Shown here piece after piece: positions 1-11,503 of a stretch of DNA of 64,000 bases; positions within the stretch are counted from its first letter, which is position 1, and each line of letters opens with the position of its first letter. This DNA is from Corella eumyota (taxonomy: Eukaryota > Chordata > Ascidiacea > Phlebobranchia > Corellidae): contig OY720102.1 in NCBI GenBank assembly GCA_963082875.1, positions 12,498,990 to 12,562,989 of the forward strand. The letters are read 5' to 3'. The notes beneath the pieces are model-generated. The model saw only the letters and a program-made list of their open reading frames with translations, had not been told where the DNA came from and did no database searches. A program made the translations under genes and the position numbers.

Positions 1-275
1 GTTTGTCTAGAGAAAGAACAAACTCTTTAGCTGTTTCGGTAACATGTTGAACTTTTGCAAAAATATGTTGCTTGGCTGCCTGCTTATCTTTATTTGACGT
101 CACGGTTTGAATGGCTTCGGCAATTTTCTCATAAGTTAAATTATGCAAGTCTCTTATGTCTTTTTTATTGCATCACTAGCACTAATGCTTTTACAAACAG
201 TGCAAATTCTTTTATAACAATTTTAAAATCTTCACCTTGTCGGTATAAAGGTGGTGAATAATAAAAATTTCCCAT
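1..275 (-). CDS. Unidentified minus-strand coding-like stretch, runs off the left edge
   Basis: On the minus strand a start codon at 273-275 opens a reading frame beginning MGNFYYSPPLYRQGED, and further left a long amphipathic, lysine- and glutamate-rich stretch (KIAEAIQTVTSNKDKQAAKQ) continues to the window edge. The composition looks like real helical protein, in contrast to the plus-strand open frame at 55-261, which has no such character. The two parts are not in one continuous frame, so this may be a broken gene, a sequencing error or an unseen short intron. I do not recognise the family. The neighbour to the right is an LRR exon on the opposite strand. Confidence 0.35.
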
Positions 276-802
276 TTTCTTCTTAGAACGCCAAAATCTA
301 TTGGAAACCTGAAACTTCTGTGGTTACCAGTGTTACAAAAAGGTTCAAGGTGCGCTTTCTGCTAGATTTAAACAGGCGTTCTTATTGGCTTACTCTTTAT
401 TAAAAGGTTACTTGCGATAAAATAAAAGCAGTGCACAGTTAAAATGTTTCGAAGTAGTATGATTAACATAAAGCTACACTCTATCACAAAGAAATACTTG
501 TATTCATATTTTTTTAAATTATTTTTTAAATTTAAAATAAATAAATCAATAAAATGTTTTATTTAAAAATATCTTGTGTAATTAGGAGTATTGATGAATT
601 AGTTTTTACTAATATTACTTTTAATTTATGTTACTTTGTAGATTCATTTTTTTATTTTAACATAAAGTTTGAATATACTTACTAAAGATAACTACATCAT
701 TTAAATTTACTGTTTTATTTAAAACCTTATTAATAGTTGCTTTATATTATTTATTTTAATTAGAGTAATTTTTAAATTAAGGAAAATAAATTTTTGTTTT
801 AG

Positions 803-961
803 ATAAAGTTGGACTTATCAAGGAACACAATTAGTGATGAAGCTGCAACATTACTGGGTAAGGTTATTGACAAATTTGAGGAACTTAATATTAGTCAGTG
901 TGACATCACAGAAGTTGGTGGATTGGCCATTGCTAGAGCTTGTTCAAAACTAACACATCCT
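803..961 (+). CDS. LRR exon of an upstream NLR-type gene
   Basis: This 159-bp, phase-0 exon is bounded by ttttag and gtaagt. It encodes 53 residues starting IKLDLSRNTISDEAATLLGK and including FEELNISQCDITEVGG. These are two consecutive leucine-rich repeats of the ribonuclease-inhibitor style (LxLxxNxxxDxxxxxL). It is nearly the same as the LRR exons at 55425, 59624 and 63359, which have the same length and phase. It therefore belongs to a gene of the same family whose 5' part lies left of the window. In NLR proteins these repeats usually form the ligand-sensing or autoinhibitory C-terminus. Confidence 0.8.
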
Positions 962-1900
962 GTAAGTATATTACTTTATTAATTGGTATATTTAAATTGA
1001 TTTTTGCAATTGCTTTATGTAAAAATAAAACTTTAATTTTTTGTTTAATTTTATAGAAATATAGTTTTTTTTTTATATTTCATAAAACAAGTAAAAAGGT
1101 AACAATGCTTTATAGCATTAACAATGGTCTATTGTTAAGTTACAATCTATTATAAAATTTAACTTTAGCATTTTCCCTATTTTGAAATAGTTAAAAATTA
1201 AAAAAATGTCTTATTATGAAATTCCTTGTTAATTTAAGAATATTGATGAATTTATTTTATTAATATTATTTTTAATTTGTGTTAATTAGTAGTTAAAAGT
1301 TATTTTCTTTCAAAACAATACTTCAATAATTATCAGATTAGAAGTTGTTTTAAATTAATTATTTGAATTGTAGTGATTTTTAAATAAAGTAAAATAAAAA
1401 GTTTTTATTAGGTGAAGTTAAGCATTTAATATTAAAATTAATTTGTTCAAACAAAACTTTAATTTTTATTAAATTTTTCATTTATTTCATTTTCTGTAAA
1501 AATATAAATTTTGAATTCTGCAAAAAAATAAAAAACAGTCACAATGCCCATTAACTTTAACAATGGTATATTGTTAAGTTACAATCTATTATAGGAATAT
1601 TTAAAAAAAATAATTTTAGTATTTTTTCAGAATCAAATTATTTAAAAATAATAAAAAGTTTTTAAGTATAAATAAATACAACATGTAATCTAACCACAAG
1701 AACAATTTTAATCTTTAGAACAAAAAATGTTTAAATTTAACAATTATAACATATTTAAAGTTATATCAAACAAATTTAATTTTAAACATTTAAAATATTT
1801 TTTTAATTTATTAAAAAGCAAATTATAATTTAACAATAAAACTTCATTTAAACTATTGATGTGCTAATAATAAATTTTAATTAAAATTTAAATGTTTCAG
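962..1900 (+). other. LRR-gene intron with a probable lost LRR exon
   Basis: AT-rich intron without coding potential. It contains two copies (about 1118-1139 and 1556-1578) of the TTAACAATG-CATTGTTAA palindrome that normally occurs once after each LRR exon. Around 1385-1440 there is a run resembling the usual pre-exon sequence (aagtaaaataaa...tttttattag), followed directly by sequence like that found after the exon. This looks like two LRR-exon introns fused after loss of the exon between them. Confidence 0.4.
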
Positions 1901-2071
1901 ATAAAAAAGTTGAATATTGGCAACAACAATCTTGGAGATGAGTGTGCTGTTGTTTTCTCATCATGCCTCCACAACTTTCAATGCTTAAATGTATGGGATT
2001 GTGGTTTTACTAAGGATGTGGAACAACTATTGTGGGAAGCAAGCAAAAAAGTTCCAAATATGTATTTGTAA
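1901..2071 (+). CDS. Probable last exon of the upstream LRR/NLR gene
   Basis: After a ttcag acceptor the frame reads IKKLNIGNNNLGDECAVVFS, then LNVWDCGF, and ends PNMYL followed by TAA. It starts in phase 0 like the LRR exon at 803-961 and carries one degenerate LRR plus a capping segment. The stop overlaps a possible donor (gtaagt at 2068), so splicing onward cannot be excluded, but the stop fits better because all other junctions in this family are phase 0. No further LRR exon follows before the TXNL4A gene. Confidence 0.65.
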   Translation: MKKLNIGNNNLGDECAVVFSSCLHNFQCLNVWDCGFTKDVEQLLWEASKKVPNMYL

Positions 2072-4420
2072 GTTTTGTTCACTATAAAACATTATTTAAA
2101 CATATTAACTGTAGGACAAAAAATTTTAAAGACATACATTTACATTTTACTAGGCAAAAAGATTAATTTTAAATTTTAACAGAAATACAAACTCCTAAAG
2201 AACGATATTTTAAAACCCTAAAATACGTTATTTTAAACAGATTCTAGTTTACATTATTAAATAAATTATAAATTTTCTGCCAGCATATGATCTTACGACG
2301 ATGACGTCGTGCGTCACGTGACTCGCGAGCGTTGGGACTTTCCCTAATACTTTTAAGTCCCGATAGCTCAAAAACTACATGACCAATTTTTAAAATAATG
2401 ATATCCTTGTGTAAGTTGAAAAAATTCCAACATAATTAATAAAGAAACTCTGCGACCGAACCATCTCTTTAAAATTTTTTTCATTAAAGCTTTTGTTTGT
2501 TTTTGTTTAGTGAATTAGGGGGGTAGCGTTTACTTTTGACTCAAGCAACGAATAATGTAAGTTTTTGCTTTACGAGAATTATTAGTTATTAAATATGGTT
2601 TAGGTACTTGGTAAAGTTATATTTAAAAATGTTGATAATTTAATTTAATACTTAGATTTGGTTAATTTACACCCATTTATATTTAACTAGGTTTTGGTCC
2701 TGAAATCATGAAAAACTTTGTTCACTTTGGTTAAAAAGAAATAACTTTTTTGAATATATAGAAGTAAATTACAAAACAAAAATTATAAATATTTTTATGT
2801 TTTTGTGCTTACTTCACCATTTTTACATTCGATTTTGTGGCAATACTTTTAGTTTCAAGAATAATTTAGTTTTTTTGAACTATTTAGTTTGATGTTTGGA
2901 AAACTTTATTTTCAATGTTAATTAAGGCATTTTTATTAGGAAAGTAAGCACGTGCTTTACTATTATGTAATTTTGTGTTGATTTTAGTAACATTCCATAT
3001 GTGTTAATGTTGTTTCTTTAACTGTTTAATTATGGTAAATATCATCATTGGTCAAATATTAAATGGTCAACTTAATTTGCAACTATATGAGTGGGAAACC
3101 TCTCCTAATAAAAAACTTTTGCATAAATGACAAAATTAGATTATATTTTACATGTATCTTATTAACCTAAAAAAACATTTTAACTTCTTTATTGCTTTAT
3201 ATGTGCTACAATAGAGGCATATAGGGCATGCAAATAATATTTTAATGAAATTTTGAATCTTTTCTATTATTTGGACCCAGGACATTATTGGACCACTGTT
3301 GTATGTTAACCTAAATTTTTTGTAGTTATTATAGATGTGCTTTTAAGTGCTTGTATGTTATGTAAATATTAATTCTTCACACCTTGCCAAACAATTTGTA
3401 AATGCGATTAAAATTCCTAGTTATTTAGCAATATTGTGTTTTATTTGTAACAATACTTATAAGATCATGTTTAAATATCCAGCAATGTTAAATATTATTT
3501 AAAGTACTTTACTGGAACAAGTACAATCTTAACAATTCTTCCTTTCCTACAAAAAAACTTGAGCCCATACTTGGACAAATAACTTTTCAGTAAATTTAAG
3601 AAAAGTTGCCCATAAAAAAAACTTGTCTTCCAGTTGTAGCTTATTTTGGATAAATCCACATAAGCTAACTTTTAATTTTATAAACAAACAGTTTTTGATG
3701 TTAATTTAAAATGGAATTGTTATTTATTTGCTGACAAGCTTTAACGTATTTTTTCTCCCTATTTAAATAATAAGTTTCAATGCTTTTAACTATAACTTGT
3801 TTATCGAATTTGCGGGTTATTTAACAACTCTTATCACATGGGAACTCTAACCTCGTTTTTCTGGTATTGAATCATTTTTTCAACGATTCATTTCCTCTTT
3901 TTATTAAGTGCAAATGTTCGTTTTAAAAACAGTTAGGCAATTTCGTTCTGCTGAACGGACGCCACTTAATAAACATGGATTTAGACATTACTTAAATTCA
4001 GAGTTTATTTCCGTAAGATTTAGCCAGAATTTTATATTTTTGTATCAACCAACAACTAAGGACAGTTTTTAAAAATTAAAATTAATAATTCGCTACAAAG
4101 TAAGTGTATAGGGTCATCTTTAAAAAAATTTACTTTTTTTTGACATTCCCTTAAATTACATTTACAAGCCTACACCTACACACTTATTTTTTATTAATAT
4201 GTATCTCTTAAAATGTTTTGAGGATAAACGTTTACGCAACAACAGACGTTTTAACAAATTGGATAAACACAAAACAGCGTAAACTTTTGCTCATACAAAT
4301 TTTTCGATTTTTAGTTTTGCGAAAAATTTTACGAAATTGCACGAAATAATAAAACCAGTTTAAAAAGTTGTGTTTAAATGATATATTTGGTAGTGGTTGG
4401 TGTAGTTGAAAGGGGCAACC
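2072..4420. other. Intergenic region upstream of TXNL4A
   Basis: No convincing coding exon on either strand. A CpG-rich patch at about 2290-2345 holds a CRE-like TGACGTCG and a CACGTG E-box and stands out from the AT-rich surroundings, so it could be a regulatory site or a short repeat. Sequence from about 3225 to 3615 is repeated at 18530-18915 and marks the start of the unit shared by the two TXNL4A arrays. About 450 bp (roughly 3630-4095) is present here but absent from the second copy. Confidence 0.5.
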
Positions 4421-7400
4421 ATGTCGTACATGCTTTCCCATTTTACAAACGGCTGGCAAGTCGATCAATCGATCTTAAACGAGCAAGAAAAAGTTGTCGT
4501 GATTCGGTTCGGTCACGATTGGGACCCGGCCTGCATGAAAATGGACGAGGTATTTAATGATTTTAAATACAAATAAGTTCAATAATGTTTAAGTTGGTAC
4601 CGGCGTCGAATTTTAATATTTTCACGTATCAAGAAACGATATTTTAGACAAAATTTTAGGTAAACTAGGCATAAGTTTAATATTTTTGCTGAAAAAGTGG
4701 ATTTGTGTTATTTTCTTAGACTTTTTAGAAATATATTTTTATGTTTAAAGAAAGTTTAATTAAGAAATAAATATTAAAGAAAATAAGGTTTTTGAATGAT
4801 AATACTCTGTGTAGTGTTAAGGTTCCATAAATTTAAAACAAATTTACAAAAAGAAAATGTGTTATTGATAAAATTAAGTTTTTTTTGATCATTCTGCGAA
4901 ATATTTAATTTTGACGTTTATACAACACAAATATTTTGCTTTAGAATTCTGTAGGTGACATTTTAATAAATTAACAATTTTTAATTTTTAGACCTTGTAT
5001 AGTATAGCTGACAAAGTGAAGAACTTTGCTGTTGTTTACTTGGTTGACATTACTGAGGTGCCAGACTTCAACAAAATGTACGAATTATACGACCCCTGCA
5101 CAACTATGTTCTTCTACAGGTTGTTATTTACAGAATTTAATTTTGATGGTTTTGTTTTAGTATTGGGTATATTGTTAAGTATTAGGATGACTAACTTCTG
5201 GTTTGGGGTTCAATTCCCATTGGTTCTGTGAACCGACAACATGGGTAGTGGTCAAAACACTTGGCTTCCCTACATGAGGTCTTAGGTTCAATTCATACTG
5301 CTCTCACGCTGTGGCGCCCCTGAGTAAGGAGCTATAAATGATATAAACTTCTGCTGAACCAATGAAATTTAATCAAAGCACATAAACTTTAATAATTTAA
5401 CTTTATGCAAAGTGTTTATATTCAGTATTTTCTACTAAAATTTGTAATTATCTTTTTTTTTTGTATAAATATTAGAAAATTTTTTAAATCTTATTTTGTT
5501 TATTTTTTTAGATGCCAACATGAAAGTTGAATGGATTAGGTGTGATGTCATAAACCATAGTAGTCTCATCTCTGCCGTACAAGGATGCCATGTGGTTTTG
5601 CATAAGACCAGTGTTGTCACTTACAAGGAATTAATTCCTTGCCAAAAATTATGGAAAATAAATGTTGGAGGTAGGCATTGTGATGTCATAAGTGATGGGA
5701 TTGTTATAACAGAATCTGACAACATTTGTTTTAGAACTTATATGGTACAGATTTTTGTTGTTAAATATATTATGATGTCATATAGGTCAGGAACAATGAA
5801 TATGTTAAAGGCTTTTTGTGCAAACAATGTCGGTTATTGTCTCTACACGAGCTCAATCGACGCTTTTGGACAGAACTATGTAACCACTAGTGGGCGGTAG
5901 TGAAGACACTATTTACTGTTACTCTTCTGTGACGTCATACGGAAGGACAAAGAAGGACGCGGAGGAGCTCGTACTGAAGTGGAACGGAAAAAAGATGAAA
6001 AATGGAGAGGTGACGTCATTATAATTGTCTGCTTTTGTTCTTTTTATTAATGACGTCATAATACTTTGTAGAAACTGGTCACGTGTGCATTTAGAGGTTC
6101 TGGTATTTATGGCGAGAATGACAACGTCACCAAATCGATTCTTTTGTGCCATCTTGCGACTAAAGTAATCAAGTCTCTTATTCCACCAGAGGCGCAACAA
6201 ACTCGAATGTACGTTGGAAACGTGACTTGGTGTCACATGATCGCAGCCACGAAAATGCAGGTAAACAAAACTTAGTTGTTCACTGCTTTAATATTGGGTT
6301 GGTGTGCAAAAGGTGTCTGGTTCGAGCACCACCACAGCCGTATATAGCTCCGGTTGTAACTAATATGTCTCAGCATGTTCTTACTGAAAGATTAAGTTTT
6401 AAGTTTAGTGAAAAATATTGGTTTATATTTTGGTTATATTAAAAAATTCTAAGAAATTAACTTGTACTCTGACTATAACTTATATTGTACAGGAGTCACC
6501 TTCTTTGGTTGGGGGAAACACCTACTTTCTGTGTGACGAAACCCCAGAATTATCTTACCTGAGATTGAACTTGAAATTCTACGAGCATTTAAGTTTCACG
6601 ATCCACAAGAGGGAGTCATTGTTGCCGTTTTGATTGTTTATCCTCATTTCAACGTTGGTTGTTTGGTGTTGTCAGGTGCTGGGTTGGTTTGGGGTCAAAA
6701 AAGAGGTAATTATTTAGTTTATTGAGTAGTTTTTAACTGGGTTACTGTCATAAAGGTTTTACTGAAAAACATATGCGCAAAAACGCCATTTTACCATAAA
6801 CATCGACCTAAATTTTGATTAAATGTCGTGGTCTAAAACTTATTCCTTTGAAATAAACCTCATACCTATTTGGATAATACTTTGGTAACGAGGGTCAGTA
6901 TGTTAAGTTATTGCAAGTGTTAAACATTTATTTCATGTATAATACTTTTTATGACAACTATTTCGTGATTTTCAGCCCAATATTACACCAAACATGGCCA
7001 AGTTGTCCTGCACAAGATTCACCGTCTCCAATCAAAAGTTTGTGGAACATTTTGGCTACAAACCAAAGTATAGTTGGCCTGAATCGTTGAATATAATGAA
7101 GGAATATGTGAACAAGATTGTAAATGAAGTAGAAAATAATAATTTGAAAAAAATAGATTAAAAAAAAACAAAATATTTTCTTGATAAAATTAAGTTTTTT
7201 TTGATCATTCTGAGAAATATTTAATTTGGACGTTTATACAACACAAATATTTTGCTTTAGAATTCTGTATGTGACATTTTAATAAATCAACAATTTTTAA
7301 TGTTTAGACCTTGTATAGTATAGCTGACAAAGTGAAGAACGTTGCTGTTGTTTACTTGGTTGACATTACTGAGGTGCCAGACTTCAACAAAATGTACGAA

Positions 7401-8161
7401 TTATACGACCCCTGCACAACTATGTTCTTCTACAGGTTGTTATTTACATTAAGAATGTCATTTTGTCAGCACAACTATTAAGCATTAGAAAGACTAACAC
7501 GCAGTTTGCGGTTTGATTCTTATTGGTTCAGTGAGCTAGCAATAAGGTATAGTGGTCAGAACACTTGGCTACACTACATAAGGTTCTGGGTTCAATCCCA
7601 ACTGCTCGTATGTTGTTGCGCCCTTGAGTAAGGCGCTATAAACGGTATAAACTCCTGCTGAGCCAGCACTTAATCAGCAGCATAATTATCAGGCAATTAT
7701 AATCTACAATATCCCGAACTACCAAAGGCAACTCGAGACTAGGTCGGAGTAACTGATGTTACTCTATGTTTAAGTCGTGCTTTAGACTTTCCCACATCGA
7801 GGATAAAGATATATACAAAAAAAATATCTCGAACTACCAAAGGCAACTAAAGACTGGGTCGGGGTAACTGATGTTGCTCATAGTTTAGGTCATGAAGTCA
7901 ATCTTCCCATATCAAGAACGAATAAATACATGAAAGTTTAACAAATCAAATATTAAAATTAGGTTTAAAATATTTACAAATTATTAACTGAATAAAATTG
8001 TTTTCAGGAACAAGCACATAATGATCGATCTTGGGACGGGAAATAACAACAAGATTAACTGGCCGATGGAGGATAAACAAGAAATGATTGACATTCTAGA
8101 GACAATATTTAGGAGGGCAAGAAAGGGGACGGGGTTGGTGGTTTCCCCAAAGGATTACTAA
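4421..8161 (+). CDS. TXNL4A: TXNL4A/DIM1-like U5 snRNP protein, array A (exons duplicated)
   Basis: Exon 1 (4421-4549) encodes MSYMLSHFTNGWQVDQSILN through GHDWDPACMKMDE. Exon 2 is present at 4992-5119 and again at 7308-7435 (LYSIADKVKNFAVVYLVDIT, then EVPDFNKMYELYDPC). Exon 3 at 8008-8161 gives NKHIMIDLGTGNNNKINWPM and ends GLVVSPKDY-stop. Phases match (0, 2). The protein is the thioredoxin-fold DIM1 family, a core U5 and tri-snRNP factor for pre-mRNA splicing. Any single exon 2 gives about 136 residues; using two would break the frame, because each is 128 nt. The usual C-terminal tail after KDY is missing. The exon 2 at 7308 has KNVAVV in place of KNFAVV. An HSD-like copy (5512-7161) lies between the two exon 2 copies. 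It is not clear whether this copy or array B is the working gene. Confidence 0.85.
5228..5376 (+). repeat. tRNA-derived SINE, partial
   Basis: An A-box-like tgggtagtggtca (about 5242) and a B-box-like ggttcaattc (5285) lie about 30 bp apart, followed by the SINE body motif gagtaaggagctataaa. The same body occurs many times in the window. It lies between TXNL4A exon 2 and the first HSD exon, and a near copy sits at 13850-13985. Confidence 0.6.
5512..7161 (+). pseudogene. HSD-like copy 1: 3-beta-hydroxysteroid dehydrogenase/isomerase family, least damaged
   Basis: Five exons are recognisable: 5512-5670 (MKVEWIRCDV...QKLWKINVGG), 5791-6009 (GYCLYTSSIDAFGQN, then EDTIYCYSSVTSYGRTKKDA with the catalytic YxxxK), 6072-6260 (GSGIYGENDNVTKSI and MYVGNVTWCHMIAA), 6493-about 6705 (GGNTYFLCDETPELSY) and 6976-7161 (FVEHFGYKPKYSWPESLN, ending KKID-stop). 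These are hallmarks of the 3-beta-HSD branch of the extended SDR family, which oxidises 3-beta-hydroxysteroids with NAD. The N-terminal Rossmann exon with GxxGxxG is nowhere visible. There is a one-base frame break between FGQN and the SEDTIY part and a TGA in the membrane segment of exon 4. Exon 1 lacks the TAA found in copies 2-5. Probably a pseudogene, or a partial gene misread by the assembly. Confidence 0.75.
7541..7935 (+). repeat. tRNA-derived SINE with duplicated tail
   Basis: A-box-like tatagtggtcagaac and B-box-like gggttcaatccc are followed by the body gagtaaggcgctataaacgg and agccagcacttaatcagcag. A tail segment (gaactaccaaaggcaact) occurs twice, at about 7724 and 7831, so the 3' half is duplicated. 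It lies in the intron between TXNL4A exon 2 and exon 3 and is shared by the copies at 10702 and 20010, so it predates those duplications. Confidence 0.7.
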
Positions 8162-8352
8162 ACAAAATATCAATATTAACGAGTAGGAATATTCTAAAAT
8201 TTATTGGTTTGTTGTCAGTTTATAAAAATGAAGTTTATTTAAAACACAAAATTTTAATAATTTAATTTTATGCGTGGTATTAAGTATTTATATTCGATAT
8301 TTTTTTAAAAATTTTAATTTTTTTTTAAATCTTATTTTTTTTATTTTTTTAG

Positions 8353-10327
8353 ATGCCAACATGAAAGTTTAATGGATTAAGTGTGATGTCATAGATCATA
8401 GTAGTCTCATCTCTGCCGTACAAGGTTGTCATGTGGTTCTGCATAAGGCCAGTGTTGTCACTTACAAGGATTTAGTTCCTTGCCAAAAATTATGGAAAAT
8501 AATTGTTGGAGGTAGGCATTGTGATGTCATAAATTACGTCATTGTTATATTAGAATTCGCCAACATAGTTCATTTATTCTAGAACTAAATTGGTGCAGAT
8601 TACTACAGCCTATTCTTTAATATATTATGACGTCATATAGGAACAATGAACGTGCTGGAGGCTTGTTGTGCAAACAATGTCGGTTATTGTCTCTACACGA
8701 GCTCAATCGAGGCTTTCGGACCGAATTGAACCATGGAACCACTAGTGGGTGCTAGTAATGACACTATTTACTGTTACTCTTCTGTGACGTCATACAGAAG
8801 TACAAAGAAACCGCGAAGGAGCTTGTGCTGGAGTGGAACGAGAAAAAAGATGAAAAATGGAAACATTTTAGGTAAAGTCACATTATTTTTTTTTTTTTTT
8901 TATGTCTTTATCCTCGATGCGGGAAAGTCGAACAAGTGTCCCAAACATAGAGTAACAATAGTTAGTTCAACCCAGTCTCAAGTTGCCTGTGGTAGTTTGA
9001 GATATTATAAATAATATTTGTCCGATAATTATGCTGCTGATTAAGTGCTGGCTCAACAGAAATTTATATTGTTTATAACACCTTACTCAAGGGCGCTACA
9101 GCATGAGAGTAAGGGGGATTGAATCCACGACCTTATGGTGGTGTACCAAGTGTTCTTACTACTACACCACGCTGTCGGTCTACTCGGCATATAATTGTCT
9201 GCTTTTGTTCTTTTTATTATTGACAGCATAATATTTTGTAGAAACTGGTCACATGTGCACTTAGAGGTTCTGGTATTTATGGCGAAGATGACAACTTTAA
9301 CAAATCGATTCTTTTGCGCCATCTTGCGACTAAAGTAATCAAGTCTCTTATTCCACCAGAGGTGCTACAAACTCGAATGTACGTTGAAAACGTGACTTGG
9401 TGTCACATGATCGCAGCTACAAAAACGCAGGTAAACAAAACTTAGTTGTTCACTGCTTTAATATTGGGTTGGTGTGCAAAAGGTCTCTAGTTTGAGCACC
9501 ACCACAGTCGTATATAGCTCCGGTTGTAACTAATATGTCTCAGCATGATCTTACTGAAAGATTAGGTTTTAAGTTTAGTGAAAAATATTGGTTTATATTT
9601 TGGTTATATTAAAAAATTCTAAGAAATTAACTTGTACTCTGACTATAACTTATATTGTACAGGAGTCCCCTTCTTTGGTTGGGGAAAACACCTACTTTCT
9701 GTGTGACGAAACCCCAGAATTATCTTACCTGAGATTAAACTTGAAATTCTACGAGCATTTGGGTTTCACCATCAACAAGAGGGAGCCAGTGTTACCGTTT
9801 TGGTTGTTTATCCTCATTTTTTTGTTGTTTGGTGTTGTCAGGTGCTGGGTTGGTTTGGGATCAAAAAAGAGGTAAATATTTAGTTTATTGAGTAATTTTT
9901 AGCTGGGTTACTGTCATAAAGGTTTTACTTAAAAACATATGCGCAAAAACACCATTTTACCATAAACATCGACCTAAATTTTGGTTAAATGTCGTGGTCT
10001 AAAACTTATCCCTTTGAAATAAACCTCATACCTATTTGAATAATACTTTGGTTACGAGGGTCAGTATGTTAAGTTATTGCAAGGGTTAAACATTTATTTC
10101 ATGTATAATACTTTTAATGACAACTATTTTGTGATTTTCAGCCCAATATTACACCAAACATGGCCAAGTTGTCCTGCACAAGATTCACCGTCTCCAATCA
10201 AAAGTTTGTGGAACATTTTGGCTACAAACCAAAGTATAGTTGGCCTGAATTGTTGAATATAATGAAGGAATATGTGACCAAGATTGTAAATGAAGTAGAA
10301 AATAATAATTTGAAAAAAATAGATTAA
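8353..10327 (+). pseudogene. HSD-like copy 2 (3-beta-HSD family), disrupted
   Basis: Exons at 8353-8511, 8641-8871, 9242-9430, 9663-9871 and 10142-10327 match copy 1 exon for exon. Disruptions: TAA seven codons into the first exon (MKV-stop), TGA after FGPN in the second, a frame break at the STKK stretch of the same exon, and a frame break in the membrane segment of exon 4. The last exon is intact (FVEHFGYKPKYSWPELLN). The intron between exons 2 and 3 carries a minus-strand SINE that copy 1 lacks. The N-terminal NAD-binding exon is absent, as in every copy. A degenerate duplicate of a 3-beta-HSD gene carried along with TXNL4A exons 2-3. Confidence 0.75.
8907..9185 (-). repeat. tRNA-derived SINE, minus strand, inside HSD copy 2
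   Basis: Reverse-complement SINE: the head with B-box (rc of gattgaatcc) and A-box region lies at about 9110-9180, the body with the rc of ctgagccagcacttaatcag at 9030-9060, and the tail near 8910. The same insertion occurs at the same place in HSD copies 3, 4 and 5, but copy 1 has a 62-bp intron without it. Confidence 0.7.
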
Positions 10328-10473
10328 AAAAAAACAAAATGTTTTCTTGATAAAATTAAGTTTTTTTTGATCATTCTGAGAAATATTTAATTTGGACGTT
10401 TATACAACACAAATATTTTGCTTTAGAATTCTGTATGTGACATTTTAATAAATCAACAATTTTTAATGTTTAG

Positions 10474-10601
10474 ACTTTGTATAGTATAGCTGACAAAGTG
10501 AAGAACTTTGCTGTTGTTTACTTGGTTGACATTACTGAGGTGCCAGACTTCAACAAAATGTACGAATTATACGACCCCTGCACAACTATGTTCTTCTACA
10601 G
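10474..10601 (+). CDS. Extra TXNL4A exon 2 (third copy)
   Basis: A 128-bp exon between tttag and a gttgtt donor, identical in length and phase to the exon 2 copies at 4992 and 7308. It encodes LYSIADKVKNFAVVYLVDIT through DPCTTMFFYR without a break. No exon 1 precedes it within the repeat unit, so it could only be used by splicing from exon 1 at 4421 across two HSD copies. More likely a by-product of tandem duplication. Confidence 0.75.
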
Positions 10602-10701
10602 GTTGTTATTTACATTAAGAATGTCATTTTGTCAGCACAACTATTAAGCATTAGAAAGACTAACCCGCAGTTTGCGGTTTGATTCTTATTGGTTCAGTGA
10701 G

Positions 10702-11100
10702 CTAGCAATACGGTATAGTGGTCAGAACACTTGGCTACACTACATAAGGTTCTGGGTTCAATCCCAACTGCTCGTATGTTGTTGCGCCCTTGAGTAAGGC
10801 GCTATAAACGGTATAAACTCTTGCTAAGCCAGCACTTAATCAGCAGCATAATTATCAGGCAATTATAATCTACAATATCCCGAACTACCAAAGGCAACTC
10901 GAGACTAGGTCGGAGTAACTGATGTTACTCTATGTTTAAGTCGTGCTTTAGACTTTCCCACATCGAGGATAAAGATATATACAAAAAAAAAATATCCCGA
11001 ACTACCAAAGGCAACTAAAGACTGGGACGGGGTAACTGATGTTGCTCATAGTTTAGGTCATAAAGTCAATCTTCCCATATCAAGAACGAATAAATACATG
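10702..11100 (+). repeat. tRNA-derived SINE with duplicated tail
   Basis: Copy of the element at 7541-7935 in the same exon 2-exon 3 intron, with the same A-box, B-box, body and doubled tail. It was inherited through the tandem duplication and is not an independent insertion. Confidence 0.7.
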
Positions 11101-11175
11101 AAAGTTTAACAAATCAAATATTAAAATTAGGTTTAAAATATTTACAAATTATTAACTGAATAAAATTGTTTTCAG

Positions 11176-11329
11176 GAACATGCACATAATGATCAATCTT
11201 GGGACGGGAAACAACAACAAGATTAACTGGTCGATGGAGGATAAACAAGAAATGATTGACATTCTAGAGACAATATTTAGGAGGGCAAGAAAGGGGAGGG
11301 GGTTGGTGGTTTCCCCAAAGGATTACTAA
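11176..11329 (+). CDS. Extra TXNL4A exon 3 (second copy)
   Basis: Acceptor ttttcag, then a reading frame giving NMHIMINLGTGNNNKINWSM and ending ARKGRGLVVSPKDY-stop. Compared with exon 3 at 8008, it has K to M and D to N changes in the conserved NKHIMIDLG segment, but keeps the conserved GRGLVV where the other copy has GTGLVV. It is open throughout. Together with the exon 2 at 10474 it forms an exon-1-less TXNL4A 3' half. Confidence 0.75.
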
Positions 11330-11503
11330 ACAAAATATCAATATTAACGAGTAGGAATATTCTAAAATTTAAAAAAATGAAGTTTATTTAAAACACAAAA
11401 TTTTAATAATTTAATTTTATGTGTGGTATTAAGTGTTTATATTCGATATTTTTTATAAAATTTTAATTTTTTTTTTCAATTTCTATTTGATTTATTTTTT
11501 TAG

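Noticed and set aside
55-261. Plus-strand 68-residue open frame at the left edge
   Set aside because: It is antisense to the more protein-like minus-strand stretch and has no family resemblance.
4232-4468. Minus-strand 78-residue frame over TXNL4A exon 1
   Set aside because: Shadow of the conserved plus-strand exon.
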